Shown: piece after piece, positions 44,615-55,036 of the stretch
Layout of the letters: every line of letters begins with the position of its first letter
Position numbering within the stretch: the stretch's first letter is position 1
Assembly (NCBI RefSeq): GCF_011058155.1
Contig: NZ_JAALFC010000009.1
Coordinates: 1-64,000 of the forward strand
Source of the DNA: Litoribacterium kuwaitense
GTDB taxonomy: Bacteria; Bacillota; Bacilli; Bacillales; DSM-28697
Direction: 5' to 3'
Length of the DNA stretch: 64,000 nt
The notes under the pieces: generated by a model
What the model was told of the DNA's origin: nothing
What the model saw: only the letters and a program-made list of their open reading frames with translations
The model's database searches: none
Made by a program: the position numbers and the translations under genes

Positions 44615-45697
44615 CTAATCTATGAAAAGTTTGAGTTCGTCTTCTGTTTGTGGCGTAAGAAATGCATGTTGGGCAGCAGTATGTAAATCGCGCCAGATTT
44701 GATTAATTGTCGTGTCTTCTTTCACAGCTTGCATACCGATGACTCTGAAAAAAGTGTTTGCACTAGCTAAAATGGTAGTGACGACTTTTTTAGAACATAA
44801 GGAAAAGGACTGCTGTTCTTTGGCCGACAAAGGTTCTCCGCGAGTATGTTTATTCCAAGCATCGTTGAGCTGTTGATAAAATAATGACTCCGCCTCAAAG
44901 AATTGCTGGCTTTCTCGCTTCTTTAAATCTTCAACGAATGCCAATCGCTCCGTGTTCCACGAAGATGTTTTCTCCTGAAGAATGTTGTCCACCTCTTGGA
45001 AAAAATGTTTTCCAATACCTAAAACGATCGACGTAAATGATGCTTCTGAAAACATAAGAAATGGAAAATCGTATATTTTATCTCCGACATCGAATTGCTT
45101 TTTAAAGATAGAAAAAGTCCGCTCTTCCGGTACGAATTGGTCTTTGACGCGAATGGTGTGACTGCTCGTCGCTTTTAAGCCAATGGCGTTCCAATCTTCG
45201 ATGACGTCAACTTGCTCGCGTTCAAAAATAAAAGAAAGAAATGTTGGCTGTGCTTGACTAGGTTCTACTTTACATGTGGCTGTAAAAATAGAAGCATATT
45301 GTGCGCCACTACAGTAGAGCCATTCCCCATTGACGATGTACCCGTCGTCTACTTTTTGTGCTGTACCAGCAGGGAAACCACTTCCTGCGATGACGGCTTC
45401 TTTCGGGGTATAGTAAGTCTTTGCGGCTTCTTCTGTAAAGTTTGGGGCAAACATGCCCCCGCCCGAGCCGATTGTAACTAGCCAGCCAAACGAGCCATTA
45501 ATGCTTGAGGCGATTTGAAACGTACGAATGGCTTCTGGCAACGATCGCATAGCGCCGCCTAGCGTTTCAGGAACGATTAATTTAAATAGCTTTCTCTCTT
45601 GCATAAATGACAGTACGGCGTCATTGACTGTTTTTGTCTGCTCACTGTCTGCCATGTTTGAACGGATCCAAGAGATGTCTTTATTTGTAAATGTCAA
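44615..45697 (-). CDS. Acyl-CoA dehydrogenase-like flavoprotein
   Basis: Protein of 360 aa with the acyl-CoA dehydrogenase / flavin-dependent monooxygenase (DszC-like) fold. It has an N-terminal helical domain (FKLIVPETLGGAMRSLPEAI), a central beta domain (DGYIVNGEWLYCSGAQYASI) and a C-terminal helical bundle. The classical acyl-CoA dehydrogenase catalytic Glu cannot be identified, so a hydroxylase-like role is possible. TTG 45697 follows AAAGGATG. Monocistronic by position. Confidence 0.82.
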   Translation of the reverse strand: MTFTNKDISWIRSNMADSEQTKTVNDAVLSFMQERKLFKLIVPETLGGAMRSLPEAIRTFQIASSINGSFGWLVTIGSGGGMFAPNFTEEAAKTYYTPKEAVIAGSGFPAGTAQKVDDGYIVNGEWLYCSGAQYASIFTATCKVEPSQAQPTFLSFIFEREQVDVIEDWNAIGLKATSSHTIRVKDQFVPEERTFSIFKKQFDVGDKIYDFPFLMFSEASFTSIVLGIGKHFFQEVDNILQEKTSSWNTERLAFVEDLKKRESQQFFEAESLFYQQLNDAWNKHTRGEPLSAKEQQSFSLCSKKVVTTILASANTFFRVIGMQAVKEDTTINQIWRDLHTAAQHAFLTPQTEDELKLFID

Positions 45698-45784
45698 TGT
45701 TATCCATCCTTTTGTGTTTGTTTTTAGTATAGCATGTCTTAAGAGGTTGATATAGAGTGTGCAAAAGTAAAGTGACTACCGCAC

Positions 45785-45827
45785 AAAAAAACAGCGGCAG
45801 CCTGATAAAACGGCCGGCGCTTTTTTT
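45785..45827 (-). terminator. Terminator of the mannosidase genes
   Basis: On the minus strand agcgccggcc and ggctgccgct form a stem with one mismatch, followed by seven T residues. Confidence 0.7.
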
Positions 45828-45831
45828 GCCA

Positions 45832-48269
45832 TTATTTTATTCTCCAAGCAAGTAGTCCATGATTTAAGTTGCGGCAGGTTTTAAACGCTTGTTCAGGTGC
45901 TGCGTATTGTTCACCCCAAGTGATTAAATAGCGGAATTCGTAAAAACCGCCGAGCGTTGGAGCGAAGTTTGTTTCCCAATAGTTGCTCATCGTCCAAGCA
46001 TATAAGTGGGCTGGTTCATCGTTAAGCCGTGGATGATCGTTTAATAACCGAGTCTCATACGCTAACGAACCGATTTGAATTAATGGTGTGTCTGGCATGG
46101 CGATTACGATGCCTTCATTCCCGGTCGTATAATAAACCCCTTCATCGACACAATAGTAATCAGCAAGTGAGCCCGGCAATTGATCGAAGCGAGGGCGGAG
46201 GAGGGCTTCTCCTTTATCAATCCACAGCTGTTTCTGCTTGTCTTTTAAGTCACTGCCAAAAGGCAAGGAAACATACAGGTTTTCGGGATCCCATACACTG
46301 TCTTTATGCAAACGTACAGCAACATCGACACGCGGGCGGTCTGCATATAATGTAAGGAGTAAGCTGTAATGACTGCAGCCAGCGACTTCATAAATGAGCT
46401 GAACCTTGCCGAATAATTGTCCTGATTCGATCACTTTTGCCTCGACGAGTGTTCCTTCAGAGATCATTGCATCAGGGCCTTTACGGTTTCGCCCCATTTT
46501 TCGGCGAACATCCATCTGATTCGTACCCTCTGCTTTTGTTACATCATACACGGGTGTAAATGCGTTATGGTTACGGTCGGCGCGCAGCATGTTCTGTGTT
46601 GTTTTTTTATTTAGCCATTCTGTAATGCCATCACCCTTTTTCCAGGCAATTCGTACATATGGTGTTTCGGCATAGGTCGGTGTGATGAGAACATCCTCTG
46701 TTTCAAGAGGCATCATATCCATCATCCGATCTGACCCGACGTAGTCCTTTTGGAAGGCTGTTGTTGGTTGTAAAGAGTTCGTCGGAAGAATGCGAACGGT
46801 CCGCGTTTCGTTCGGTTGAAGAGCCATTGGTATTCGTACGATGACCCCTCGTGGCGCTACGGTCATTTGCGCTGGATAGACTGATTCGTCCTGCTCATCG
46901 ACGACATGAAAGCCATCTTTGATCAATTGCAGGTGCCATCCCTCCATAATAAGGTGGGCATGATCAGATTGGTGATTGTCGTATGGGTTATGAACTTTGA
47001 AACGCATTGGCCGATCCGGGGAAAGCAAAGCATCCCCTTTTGCTTCTAAGATATCGTATAAAGCCGTATGTGCGAGTTTGCTCGCATTCGCAGCATAGGC
47101 TTCTTTACGAACGCCAAGTTCTTGAACGAACGGATTCCAAGGCTCACTGACCGAGGAATGATATCCCCACGTATGTTCAGCGAATAAGGCCAGCTCGTAT
47201 TCCATATCTTCAATGCGCTTTTGTGAAACGATATGACGGTAAGGATCCATCTTTTTCACTTTTTCGTAGACACGCTGAGCTTCTCGATACACTTGGACAT
47301 GCTTTGGTGTCGAAATGGCGCCATCAGTCCACCAATCAGGCCAATCACCACGATAGACTGGAATGGCATCTGGGTAAGCTTCGTCATATTCACGTAGTGC
47401 GTTGAAGAAATCCTCTAGCGTTGCAGGCACGATCGTGATCTCGTCTCCATTTTTCTCGTTCCAGGCATTGATAAATTCCATCATTCGTGGGTTTGGCGAG
47501 CCATTATCCGTTGGAAGACCAGACGCCATAACCGGTACAAATGGAAATTCAAAACCGTCGGCCGCGAGACGAGCAAAATAACGCTTCATCCGAATTTCAG
47601 CCATATCAAATGTGACACCATTTCTAGTATCTAGTTCATCCTTAATTGTATAAGAACCGCCCAATCCAGGAATGAGCCCGAGGTCATTTCCAAACATGTA
47701 GTGTTCACCATTCCAAGTCAAAATGCGATCGCCATGCGGCGTTTCCCACCAGAATGGCGTTTGTTTTTCCACAATGGATACATGGAATGATGTGTGTGTA
47801 TGCAGGTCATGATGTTTTTTATGCCGGCACTGGCCAATACTTGACTATATCCCCAGCCGAAACCAGTGATATCAGCAGTCATAGCACAGCGAACCGGGGC
47901 ATTCACGCTTTCACCATAATCAGTAATACGCTTCGTCATCGCTTCTAATAGTTCTTTTCCTATTAACTCGCCAAAGTTTAAGTAGGTGCCGGAAAGACCG
48001 ATATCACCTCGTTGAATGGCTTCTTTAAGCTGCTGTTTTTCTTGCGCTGATGCTTTCTTTAAAAAGGATTCAACGGGCCAGAACGTTTCACAGACCCATT
48101 TATACCCTGTCCATTCAGGGCGGCGACCGGACTGAATGTCATCAACAACTTGAAGTGCTTGGCGAATATAATCGACGTGGTATTGCTCGATCTTTTCCTG
48201 CCTTTCGGTATAACCTACATCGGTGTGAGAATGCTGAATGACAAATATTTTTTTAGGTGTTGTGGTCAA
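45832..48269 (-). pseudogene. GH38 alpha-mannosidase, split by a single-base frameshift
   Basis: The N-terminal part (48269 down to a premature stop at 47718) carries the GH38 zinc and nucleophile motifs HSHTDVGYTERQ and TADITGFGWGYSQVL. The rest (about 640 aa to 45832) continues in another frame from EKQTPFWWETPHGDRILTWN. It includes ELALFAEHTWGYHSSVSEPW and the C-terminal beta domains. One missing G in tgtgg^aaaaac near 47769 explains the break (PLW then EKQTPFWW). If real, the gene is dead; if an assembly error, it encodes a cytoplasmic alpha-mannosidase of about 812 aa. TTG 48269 follows AAGGAG. It lies 45 bp after the related gene upstream and is probably in its operon. Confidence 0.85.
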
Positions 48270-48314
48270 GTTGGTTCTCGCTCCTTTTCTTATGTGAAGG
48301 CTTTACCTTATTGA

Positions 48315-50426
48315 TTAAGAAGTGAACCTCAGCTTAAAGCGAGAGAGCGCATCTCCTTCGTACCATGCCGGGAAGTTCGTTCCCCAAACGTTATTATGCA
48401 AATTGACATGTATCCCGCCAGTTAGCGACGCAAAAGAATGGTCGAATTGGAGTAGCCTTCTTTCGCCAGGACAGACGATGGCCGTGTCTAGCATCTCAAT
48501 GGCAACTTCGCCATCCGCGCCTCGGTAATCCACCCCTTGATTGACGGCGTGCATATTGCGGTTTCCGCCTTTAACGACTTCGAGAGGAGAGACAGCTTGT
48601 CCGAGTTTATCAAGCTTCCAAAGGTTACAATTGTCTACGACAGGGTTAAACGTGAGCCAAGAAGCTTCCGGCAAGCGGTGGGCATCTTTACCAAACCATT
48701 TACATGTCATCTCAACGGTTGTCGTAGCCGCTGGAAATGTGTATTCAATCTCAACTTCTCGAGGTGCCCCCATCTGTCCATAAGCCTTTTCTGGAAACGA
48801 GACTTTGGCTACGACGATATCGTTCTCCGCAGTCGATGAGTGAGTCAGAGACACGAGCTTCGGTGTGAAGGATTGGCGCTCCACCCAATCGTTCGTTAAG
48901 TCCATTCCCGGCTTACCAAAATCACCGACGACCCAAAAATGAGTTTGCCCCCAATGCCTATGGTATTCACGGTACCAACGGTCATAATCCTCCTGTGCAT
49001 AAGTATCATATATAAATTGACCAAGCCGGTTTTTGTCGCTAGCCCAGTTCTTTCCGTTTTTATCTTGTAAACCAATGATTGAACCGTCTTCGGCAAAGGT
49101 AACTTGGAAGAGACCTAAAGTATACGTTTGCTGACTGACAAGGTCTTTCGCATGCTCTATCTTCGCTTTTTTCGGTTGCAAGGCTTCGAGGGCAGCCTCT
49201 GCTTCTTGCTTTCGGTCACCTTGAAGAGCATTGACGGCTTTTGTTAAGTGATCTCGTTGGTCTTGCCACGACTTTTCCATGATCTGAAAGGAACGTGATT
49301 CAAGCTTTGCTTGTGCTTCCTCACCAAACATCTCGTTGATTTCTGCCCGTGAGTTTTCTTCGAGAAAACGATAAATCATTGGGTTTGCGCTGACATCGGT
49401 CTTGCCACGTCTGCGAGCTGCTTGGAAATCATCTTTGTCGTAATGTGCATAATCGGCTAAGTATCTCTTAATATCCACACCCCAAGTGTGCTCCGGGATC
49501 ATCATAAGTTCATCGCAAAAGGCAACATATTCTTCATCTGAAGGGGAGAGGGATCCTTCCTGAAGCCATTTTGATTTTAAGCGTAGCAAAGCACGGTACG
49601 CTGCCAGCTTATAAGGATCTGTTGATGTACCATGAATCCACGTGTCTCCGATTTCTTCCTCGACGACAGGCAATGAATCTTTTATTGCCCAAACTTTTTC
49701 TGCATATTGATCCATCGTCGATGCTGCAATGTCTGCATTTGGATAAGCTTTGCGTAGACGATTAAATTCATCTTCAATCTGCTTTACCGAAGAAGGGCCG
49801 TGGTTGTCATGTGTATGGGCAAAGTATAGTACGTCCTCAAGACCTTCGACTTGTAAAGAGTCACCGTAATCATTGCTATATTGAACGACGATTTCAGAAC
49901 CGTCCTGATTTCTCCATAAGAATAATTCTGGGACGTGAGGGACGTGACTAGAGGGGTTGACACCGATATGTAGATATTTAATGCCAGCCTTAGCCAAATG
50001 GGTAACCATTGACCGCGTATGTCCTGGTACGTCAGTCATTTTGGCAGCAATGGTTTGTCTGCCAAAGCGTTGATCTAATGTTTTAGATATATTTAAGCTA
50101 TAGTCTAACAGCTCGGGGTCTAACAGCTCTGTATGGAATGTAAATGGAAGCGCATGCCAGGCTAAATGACCTTTTTCAATGGCTTGTACAATGGCTGCTT
50201 TTTCGTCTTCTTTCCCGTGCTTCAAGGCATAGTCGATCAGCCATGAACCGGTTGACCAAATAAATGCATCGCTATGCGAGTGTTCTGCAAAGTGTTCAGC
50301 TGCCTCAATGGCTTTCGGGAAAAAGTCTGTCATATAACGCTGAATGACATTTTGCTCAAGGTCAGTATAGCCAATATCAAGATGTGTTTTAAAAACGACA
50401 TGAATTCGCTTAGGATCGTGTGTCAA
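48315..50426 (-). CDS. GH38-related glycoside hydrolase (DUF5054-type)
   Basis: Protein of 703 aa of the alpha-mannosidase-like group. FKTHLDIGYTDLEQNVIQRY has the His-x-Asp metal motif, AAKMTDVPGHTRSMVTHLAK the likely nucleophile Asp region, and MIPEHTWGVDIKRYLADY the second His. No signal peptide, so it acts on imported glycans or glycosides. TTG 50426 is preferred because GAGGTG lies just upstream. First of a two-gene unit with the frameshifted GH38 gene. The exact sugar linkage is unknown. Confidence 0.82.
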   Translation of the reverse strand: MTHDPKRIHVVFKTHLDIGYTDLEQNVIQRYMTDFFPKAIEAAEHFAEHSHSDAFIWSTGSWLIDYALKHGKEDEKAAIVQAIEKGHLAWHALPFTFHTELLDPELLDYSLNISKTLDQRFGRQTIAAKMTDVPGHTRSMVTHLAKAGIKYLHIGVNPSSHVPHVPELFLWRNQDGSEIVVQYSNDYGDSLQVEGLEDVLYFAHTHDNHGPSSVKQIEDEFNRLRKAYPNADIAASTMDQYAEKVWAIKDSLPVVEEEIGDTWIHGTSTDPYKLAAYRALLRLKSKWLQEGSLSPSDEEYVAFCDELMMIPEHTWGVDIKRYLADYAHYDKDDFQAARRRGKTDVSANPMIYRFLEENSRAEINEMFGEEAQAKLESRSFQIMEKSWQDQRDHLTKAVNALQGDRKQEAEAALEALQPKKAKIEHAKDLVSQQTYTLGLFQVTFAEDGSIIGLQDKNGKNWASDKNRLGQFIYDTYAQEDYDRWYREYHRHWGQTHFWVVGDFGKPGMDLTNDWVERQSFTPKLVSLTHSSTAENDIVVAKVSFPEKAYGQMGAPREVEIEYTFPAATTTVEMTCKWFGKDAHRLPEASWLTFNPVVDNCNLWKLDKLGQAVSPLEVVKGGNRNMHAVNQGVDYRGADGEVAIEMLDTAIVCPGERRLLQFDHSFASLTGGIHVNLHNNVWGTNFPAWYEGDALSRFKLRFTS

Positions 50427-50570
50427 GCTTCTCACCTCTATAGTTTTTGTTTCTTAAACTTTAAACGAATCTTCGTGCAATTGCTACTATGTTTATTGCA
50501 AATAGAATTAGAAACATATTTAACATTTCAGAAAGTTTTTCTGCGAGATATAGGAGGGGACCAGAAGAAA

Positions 50571-50602
50571 AAACAGCATGAGGCACTGATCCCCATGCTG
50601 TT
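50571..50602 (-). terminator. Terminator of the butanediol dehydrogenase gene
   Basis: aacagcatg and catgctgtt form a perfect 9-bp stem after the stop, followed on the minus strand by T residues. Confidence 0.8.
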
Positions 50603-50618
50603 CATTAAATACAAAGAC

Positions 50619-51671
50619 TTACTCAGGTTTTACTAAGATTTTTACTTGACTCTTATCAGCGACAAGCTGCTCAAAGCCTTCTTCAACAACTTGATCCAAT
50701 TCAATCTTTTTCGTAATCAGTTTCTCGCCACTGAAATATCCTTGTTTCATGAGTTCCATGACAGCAGGATAGACGTTACGGTAGCCGATCACGCCTTTTA
50801 CAGTACGTTCTTTAATAACGATGTCATTTGGCTGTAGTGGCGCATCGGATTCCCAAATACTTACAATGACAGCTTCGCCGCCTGTATGTGTGCTATTAAT
50901 CGTCTGTTTTAATACGGCTGGGATGCCTGTCACTTCGAAAGCAACGTCTACGCCGTCATTCGTTAAACGGTGGATTTCTTCAACCGGATCAACTTCAGAT
51001 GGATCGATGACATGTGCGCCAAGTTCTTCAGCCAGAGCTTTACGAGAGTCCGAAAGCTCGACAGCAAAGATTTTTGAAGCGCCTCCAGCTTTTAAGGCTT
51101 CAATGACGAGCAAACCGATTGGACCCGCGCCGAAAACGACTGCTGTGTCACCAGCCTTTAAGGAGCTTACGCGAACAGAATGAAGCGCGACGGCTGCAGG
51201 TTCAACGAGCGCGCCTTGCTCATAAGATAATTCATCAGGAAGTTTGTGAACCATGTGATCACCAACGACTGTGAATTCTGAGAAACCACCGCCGCCACCT
51301 GATAAACCGTGAAAGCCGAGATACGGGCTTAAGTTATACTTTTCTTCTTTATATTCACCATCTGCATAAGGGGCTAATAATGGTTCAATTGCGACTCTGT
51401 CTCCAACGTTGACTCTTGTAACATCTTCCCCGACTGCGACAACTTCCCCAGCGAATTCGTGCCCCATAATGACAGGAGCGATATCTTTACTGATTGGATG
51501 AGGCTCTTTCGTAGGAATAAAAATAGGTCCTGCTAAATATTCGTGTAAATCACTACCGCAAATGCCACACCATTTGACTTTGACTTTCACATCACGGCTT
51601 GATACGACGTTTGGTTCGTTAACCTCTTCAACTCTTAAGTCTTTTGCTGCATGCCATACAGCTGCTTTCAT
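50619..51671 (-). CDS. bdhA: (R,R)-butanediol dehydrogenase-like zinc alcohol dehydrogenase
   Basis: Medium-chain dehydrogenase of 350 aa close to the BdhA family. Catalytic zinc ligands are in CGICGSDLHEY (Cys35) and GHEFAGEV (His71, Glu72), and the NAD fold in TAVVFGAGPIGLLVIEALKA. The lobe that normally holds four structural-zinc cysteines (around residues 98-116) reads EPLLAPYADGEYKEEKYNLS with no Cys, so it cannot bind the second zinc. Substrate assignment to 2,3-butanediol is by overall similarity only. AGGAGG lies before ATG 51671. Confidence 0.82.
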   Translation of the reverse strand: MKAAVWHAAKDLRVEEVNEPNVVSSRDVKVKVKWCGICGSDLHEYLAGPIFIPTKEPHPISKDIAPVIMGHEFAGEVVAVGEDVTRVNVGDRVAIEPLLAPYADGEYKEEKYNLSPYLGFHGLSGGGGGFSEFTVVGDHMVHKLPDELSYEQGALVEPAAVALHSVRVSSLKAGDTAVVFGAGPIGLLVIEALKAGGASKIFAVELSDSRKALAEELGAHVIDPSEVDPVEEIHRLTNDGVDVAFEVTGIPAVLKQTINSTHTGGEAVIVSIWESDAPLQPNDIVIKERTVKGVIGYRNVYPAVMELMKQGYFSGEKLITKKIELDQVVEEGFEQLVADKSQVKILVKPE

Positions 51672-51900
51672 TTACATTACCTCCTAAGAGATCATTAAGT
51701 GAGTTTTTTTCCTACATCTCTATTGTAACACTTTTATAGTAGAAAAGTATTATTTGCGTAATTGAATAACGATTATTTTTGATAAAACAAGCACTTTTAC
51801 ACAAAGATTTTTTAAATGTATGTTGAGAGTTTGGAGAAATTTGAAAAGTGTGTATATACAGAGAAGGGAATACCGTTTTTTGTTATTGTAGAAAAATTTC
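51672..51900. other. AT-rich intergenic region with the bdhA promoter
   Basis: On the minus strand TACAAT (51727-51722) is a good -10 box about 50 bp upstream of bdhA; the -35 region is poor (ATACTT). Nothing else was recognised. Confidence 0.4.
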
Positions 51901-51935
51901 ACGGGGATTCACTTGTTTAAACAGTGAATCCCCGT
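51901..51935 (-). terminator. Terminator of the ABC-2 exporter operon
   Basis: acggggattcact and agtgaatccccgt form a 13-bp perfect stem about 45 bp past the last gene of the operon, followed on the minus strand by gaaattttt. Confidence 0.8.
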
Positions 51936-51981
51936 AAAGTGTGAGCAAGCTAACGAGACTTGAACAAAGAGGACCTTAGTA

Positions 51982-52713
51982 TCAATGAGAACCTTCCATG
52001 AGCGCTAAAATCGCATCCTCCTGTTTGTTGATCTCGTTGTTATATTGCTTAGCTTCTTTAAAAGCTTCCTCTAACGTGCCACAAAAAGTGATACGTCCAT
52101 TTGTTAGAATGGCAAAGCGATCACAGACCGTCAAAATTTCGTGCATATCGTGCGTTGTGTAAATCACAGTGAGTCCTTCCATCGCTTTCTCGCGCAACAA
52201 ACGATTGATCTCATTCTTTGACGGCAGATCGATGCCGACCGTTGGCTCATCTAGTAAAACCACGGCAGGATGGTGGAGAAAAGCGATAGCCATATTCAAT
52301 TTTCGTTTCATTCCACCTGATAATGTTCGAACTTTTTTTGTGAGCAGGTGATTAAGCCCGAATTCGGACGCTATTTGGGATACTTGCTCTTTTTTTAACA
52401 ATGAGCCGGAGAGCCTTTGCCAAATTTTCAGGTTTTCTAGTACGCTCAAGTTTTGCCAAACGGCGATATCTTGAGGGACAAAGCCTAAACGGCTTCGCGC
52501 CTTTTTAGGGTCAATAGAAAGATCGATGCCATCAATCAATATGTGTCCATGATCTAATGGTTTTAACGTAGCAAGGGCGGAGAGTAGTGTTGACTTTCCA
52601 GCTCCATTTGGTCCAAGAAGACCAAACATTTCTCCTTGTTGAACGGTAAAAGAAACGTCTTGAATGATCGATTTGTGCTGAATGCTACACGATACGTGTT
52701 GAACGTCAATCAC
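51982..52713 (-). CDS. ABC exporter ATP-binding protein
   Basis: Single-domain ATPase (243 aa). It has Walker A GPNGAGKST, signature TLSGGMKRKLNMAIAFLHHP and Walker B VVLLDEPTVGIDLP, of the drug/antimicrobial ABC-2 exporter class. GTG 52713 is chosen because GAGG lies 8 bases upstream and it overlaps the permease stop by four bases; the longer in-frame version adds a tail unlike any homologue. It powers the two permeases encoded just upstream. Arrangement resembles the linearmycin-resistance type (ATPase plus two ABC-2 permeases), though gene order differs. Confidence 0.9.
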   Translation of the reverse strand: MIDVQHVSCSIQHKSIIQDVSFTVQQGEMFGLLGPNGAGKSTLLSALATLKPLDHGHILIDGIDLSIDPKKARSRLGFVPQDIAVWQNLSVLENLKIWQRLSGSLLKKEQVSQIASEFGLNHLLTKKVRTLSGGMKRKLNMAIAFLHHPAVVLLDEPTVGIDLPSKNEINRLLREKAMEGLTVIYTTHDMHEILTVCDRFAILTNGRITFCGTLEEAFKEAKQYNNEINKQEDAILALMEGSH

Positions 52714-53819
52714 GTCAATCGCCTCGCTTTCCAATGAATTGCTGTGCTCAAACCTACAATGACGACAATCCAAACAGCGATCGGCAACAATTCTTTGTTA
52801 AAAATGCCTGCAAATGCTTGGATATATTCAGGAGAAGAACTTGGCAGCAGGACACCACTCGCCCAGATAAAGCCTATTGCAGTTCCAAAGGAAGCGAGCC
52901 AATAGCTCCCTTTAAAAGAACAGCAAAGACCGAGAAGTATGACAAATAAAAAGAGACTCGTAACGTAGATCAGGCAGGAGACAATTGTCCATAACAGCGA
53001 GATAGACTCTTGTTGAAAGTAGATGAGCAGCCCACCAATCACAGCATTACCTAAATGAAGCAACATCCAAAAGCTCCCTTTTTGCCGTAAGTAGTACGCG
53101 GCTCCTTTCATCGTCGTATTCATTCGCTGTAACAGTGTACGCTCCGAAAGTACCCAAGCTAGGGAAGCTGTAGAAATCATCCATGTGAACAATGTCCAAA
53201 ACCCTTTGTATGGAGTGAAAAGGCTGATTTCCGTCGCTGAAGCATCTTCACCATACACCGTTTGAAAATCGATGGTCATTAAAGGGCCCGGCTCCCACTG
53301 GTCTTCCACATCATCATACGCTGCCTGCCAAAGTCGCGCTTCGTCCGTCACCTGATCAGAAAGGAGTTCGACAACTTGATTGGCTGTTTGGTGGCTAAAA
53401 ATGAGACGCGCCAATTCTCCGCCAATCACTTCTCGAAGAATGCCGTCAGCAAATGTTGCTGGTGTCTCGACGAGTGTCAAAATCCCATCCGTATCCCCAG
53501 TATAAATTCGATGCGACAGGTCTTTTGGTAAAATGATTCCAGCATCTCCGGTTTGTGCAGCTAAAAGGTCTTCCATAGCGTCGTCTTGAGCAAGCATAGA
53601 TACATCAATGAGCTCATTTTTCTGTATTCGCTCCTGCAAGAGAAGTGCTAATTCATCATCGTCTTCAGACATGTCCTGCCAAAGCAATGGAATCGCTGTC
53701 TCAGTTTCAGCAGCTGTCAAAAAAGGCGCTGTCCATAGTGTAAGCAAAAGCGGGAGGATAAGAATAGAAAGAGCCATTGGCCATGAGCGCTTGCTAAATG
53801 CCGTGATGAACGTTTTCAT
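52710..53819 (-). CDS. ABC-2 type permease (second)
   Basis: Membrane protein of 369 aa with the ABC-2 layout. A first helix (WPMALSILILPLLLTLWTAP) is followed by a large extracytoplasmic domain of about 170 residues and then five C-terminal helices. It overlaps the preceding permease gene by an ATGA and the ATPase gene by four bases, so the three are translated together. Confidence 0.85.
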   Translation of the reverse strand: MKTFITAFSKRSWPMALSILILPLLLTLWTAPFLTAAETETAIPLLWQDMSEDDDELALLLQERIQKNELIDVSMLAQDDAMEDLLAAQTGDAGIILPKDLSHRIYTGDTDGILTLVETPATFADGILREVIGGELARLIFSHQTANQVVELLSDQVTDEARLWQAAYDDVEDQWEPGPLMTIDFQTVYGEDASATEISLFTPYKGFWTLFTWMISTASLAWVLSERTLLQRMNTTMKGAAYYLRQKGSFWMLLHLGNAVIGGLLIYFQQESISLLWTIVSCLIYVTSLFLFVILLGLCCSFKGSYWLASFGTAIGFIWASGVLLPSSSPEYIQAFAGIFNKELLPIAVWIVVIVGLSTAIHWKARRLT

Positions 53820-55018
53820 TCTCGTCCTCCTAACGATAATTGCCTACGCCCTGTGACTACGGTCAGGATTGCATAAGAGATCGAAAGTGTAAGCCCCCAA
53901 GACAAAATGCTTACCGATAAAAATGTTTCGTCGTTTTGGCTGGCGTGCATAAACGAAAGGATATGGGATGTGACCAGTCCTTGAGAAACCCACTCCAACC
54001 AATCTGGTAAAAAAGAAACGGGCAACAGAAACCCTGAAGCAATGAGGGAAATGATGACCCACCCGGTACCGACAGACACGTAAAGTGAATCTGAAAAGAG
54101 CAATTTTAAACATGCAAACCATAACGTTAATACAACTGGTCCCAAAAGAGCCGCTCCTAGAGAAAGTGGAAGGTGAGCTACTTGAGTTACGAATCCCCAT
54201 AAAATGAATCCAGCAATCACATTGAACAAGAGAGCCACGAACAGTCGACAAAGTGTCTCCATCCAAAAGGGCGTATTCATGAGCCGTAAGCGCAGAGATA
54301 AACCAGAGGAGTGTGTTTTTTGTAATAAAAAAAACGTACCAAAAGCCCAGCTTAACCAGACAAGGGCGATGACCGAAAAGCTGTAATATGTCTTTGGTTC
54401 GGATAAGTACAGTGGATCGTATGATTCTTTTTGGAACCATTGTCCGCGGTTAATCACTGCTGCCCCATAGCTAAACACATTTTGCTGAAACACTTGCTGA
54501 ATCTGCTCTCGAGGGGCTCCATACTCAGTTAAAAATGAATGAGTTGTATTAATGGCACTTTGTGCGGCAGAAATGTATGATGTCGCCGATTCCATAATGT
54601 AACGAATAACTGCTACTTCGAGTGGGTAATCTGCATGACCGGTCACTTCCACTGGCGTGTTCATTCCTCGCGACACATCGTTACCAAAACCTACTGGTAA
54701 ACGAATGACAGCTGCTACTTCTTCAGAAGCAAGCATATTTGCTGCTTTTGCTTGATCTACTTTAGTGATGTTCACGATGTCATCTAACGCTTCATTTGCA
54801 AATAATTGTTTAATCGCCAAGCGTGTTTCTAATGAATCATCCTCATCTACTAATGCTGTCTTGACCTGAAAGTCATGATCAGAAGCGAAAAAGCTTGCGG
54901 CAAACAAAAGCACTCCCACAAAAAAGAAGGGTGGCACCAGAGCTAGTGCCACCCAAGCTAATGGATGAGAGCGCAACGTAGACAATTCCAACCAACTAAG
55001 TGAAAGGAGTCGTCTCAT
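53816..55018 (-). CDS. ABC-2 type permease (first)
   Basis: Membrane protein of 400 aa with an N-terminal helix (WVALALVPPFFFVGVLLFAA), an extracytoplasmic domain (VDEDDSLETRLAIKQLF, ASEEVAAVIRLPVGFG) of the YhgE/ABC-2 kind, and five or six C-terminal helices. ATG 55018 is chosen because AAGGGGTG lies about 10 bases upstream. It follows the DUF6583-type gene closely and forms the exporter with the next two genes. Confidence 0.85.
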   Translation of the reverse strand: MRRLLSLSWLELSTLRSHPLAWVALALVPPFFFVGVLLFAASFFASDHDFQVKTALVDEDDSLETRLAIKQLFANEALDDIVNITKVDQAKAANMLASEEVAAVIRLPVGFGNDVSRGMNTPVEVTGHADYPLEVAVIRYIMESATSYISAAQSAINTTHSFLTEYGAPREQIQQVFQQNVFSYGAAVINRGQWFQKESYDPLYLSEPKTYYSFSVIALVWLSWAFGTFFLLQKTHSSGLSLRLRLMNTPFWMETLCRLFVALLFNVIAGFILWGFVTQVAHLPLSLGAALLGPVVLTLWFACLKLLFSDSLYVSVGTGWVIISLIASGFLLPVSFLPDWLEWVSQGLVTSHILSFMHASQNDETFLSVSILSWGLTLSISYAILTVVTGRRQLSLGGRE

Positions 55019-55036
55019 GTTGCAAGTCACCCCTTT

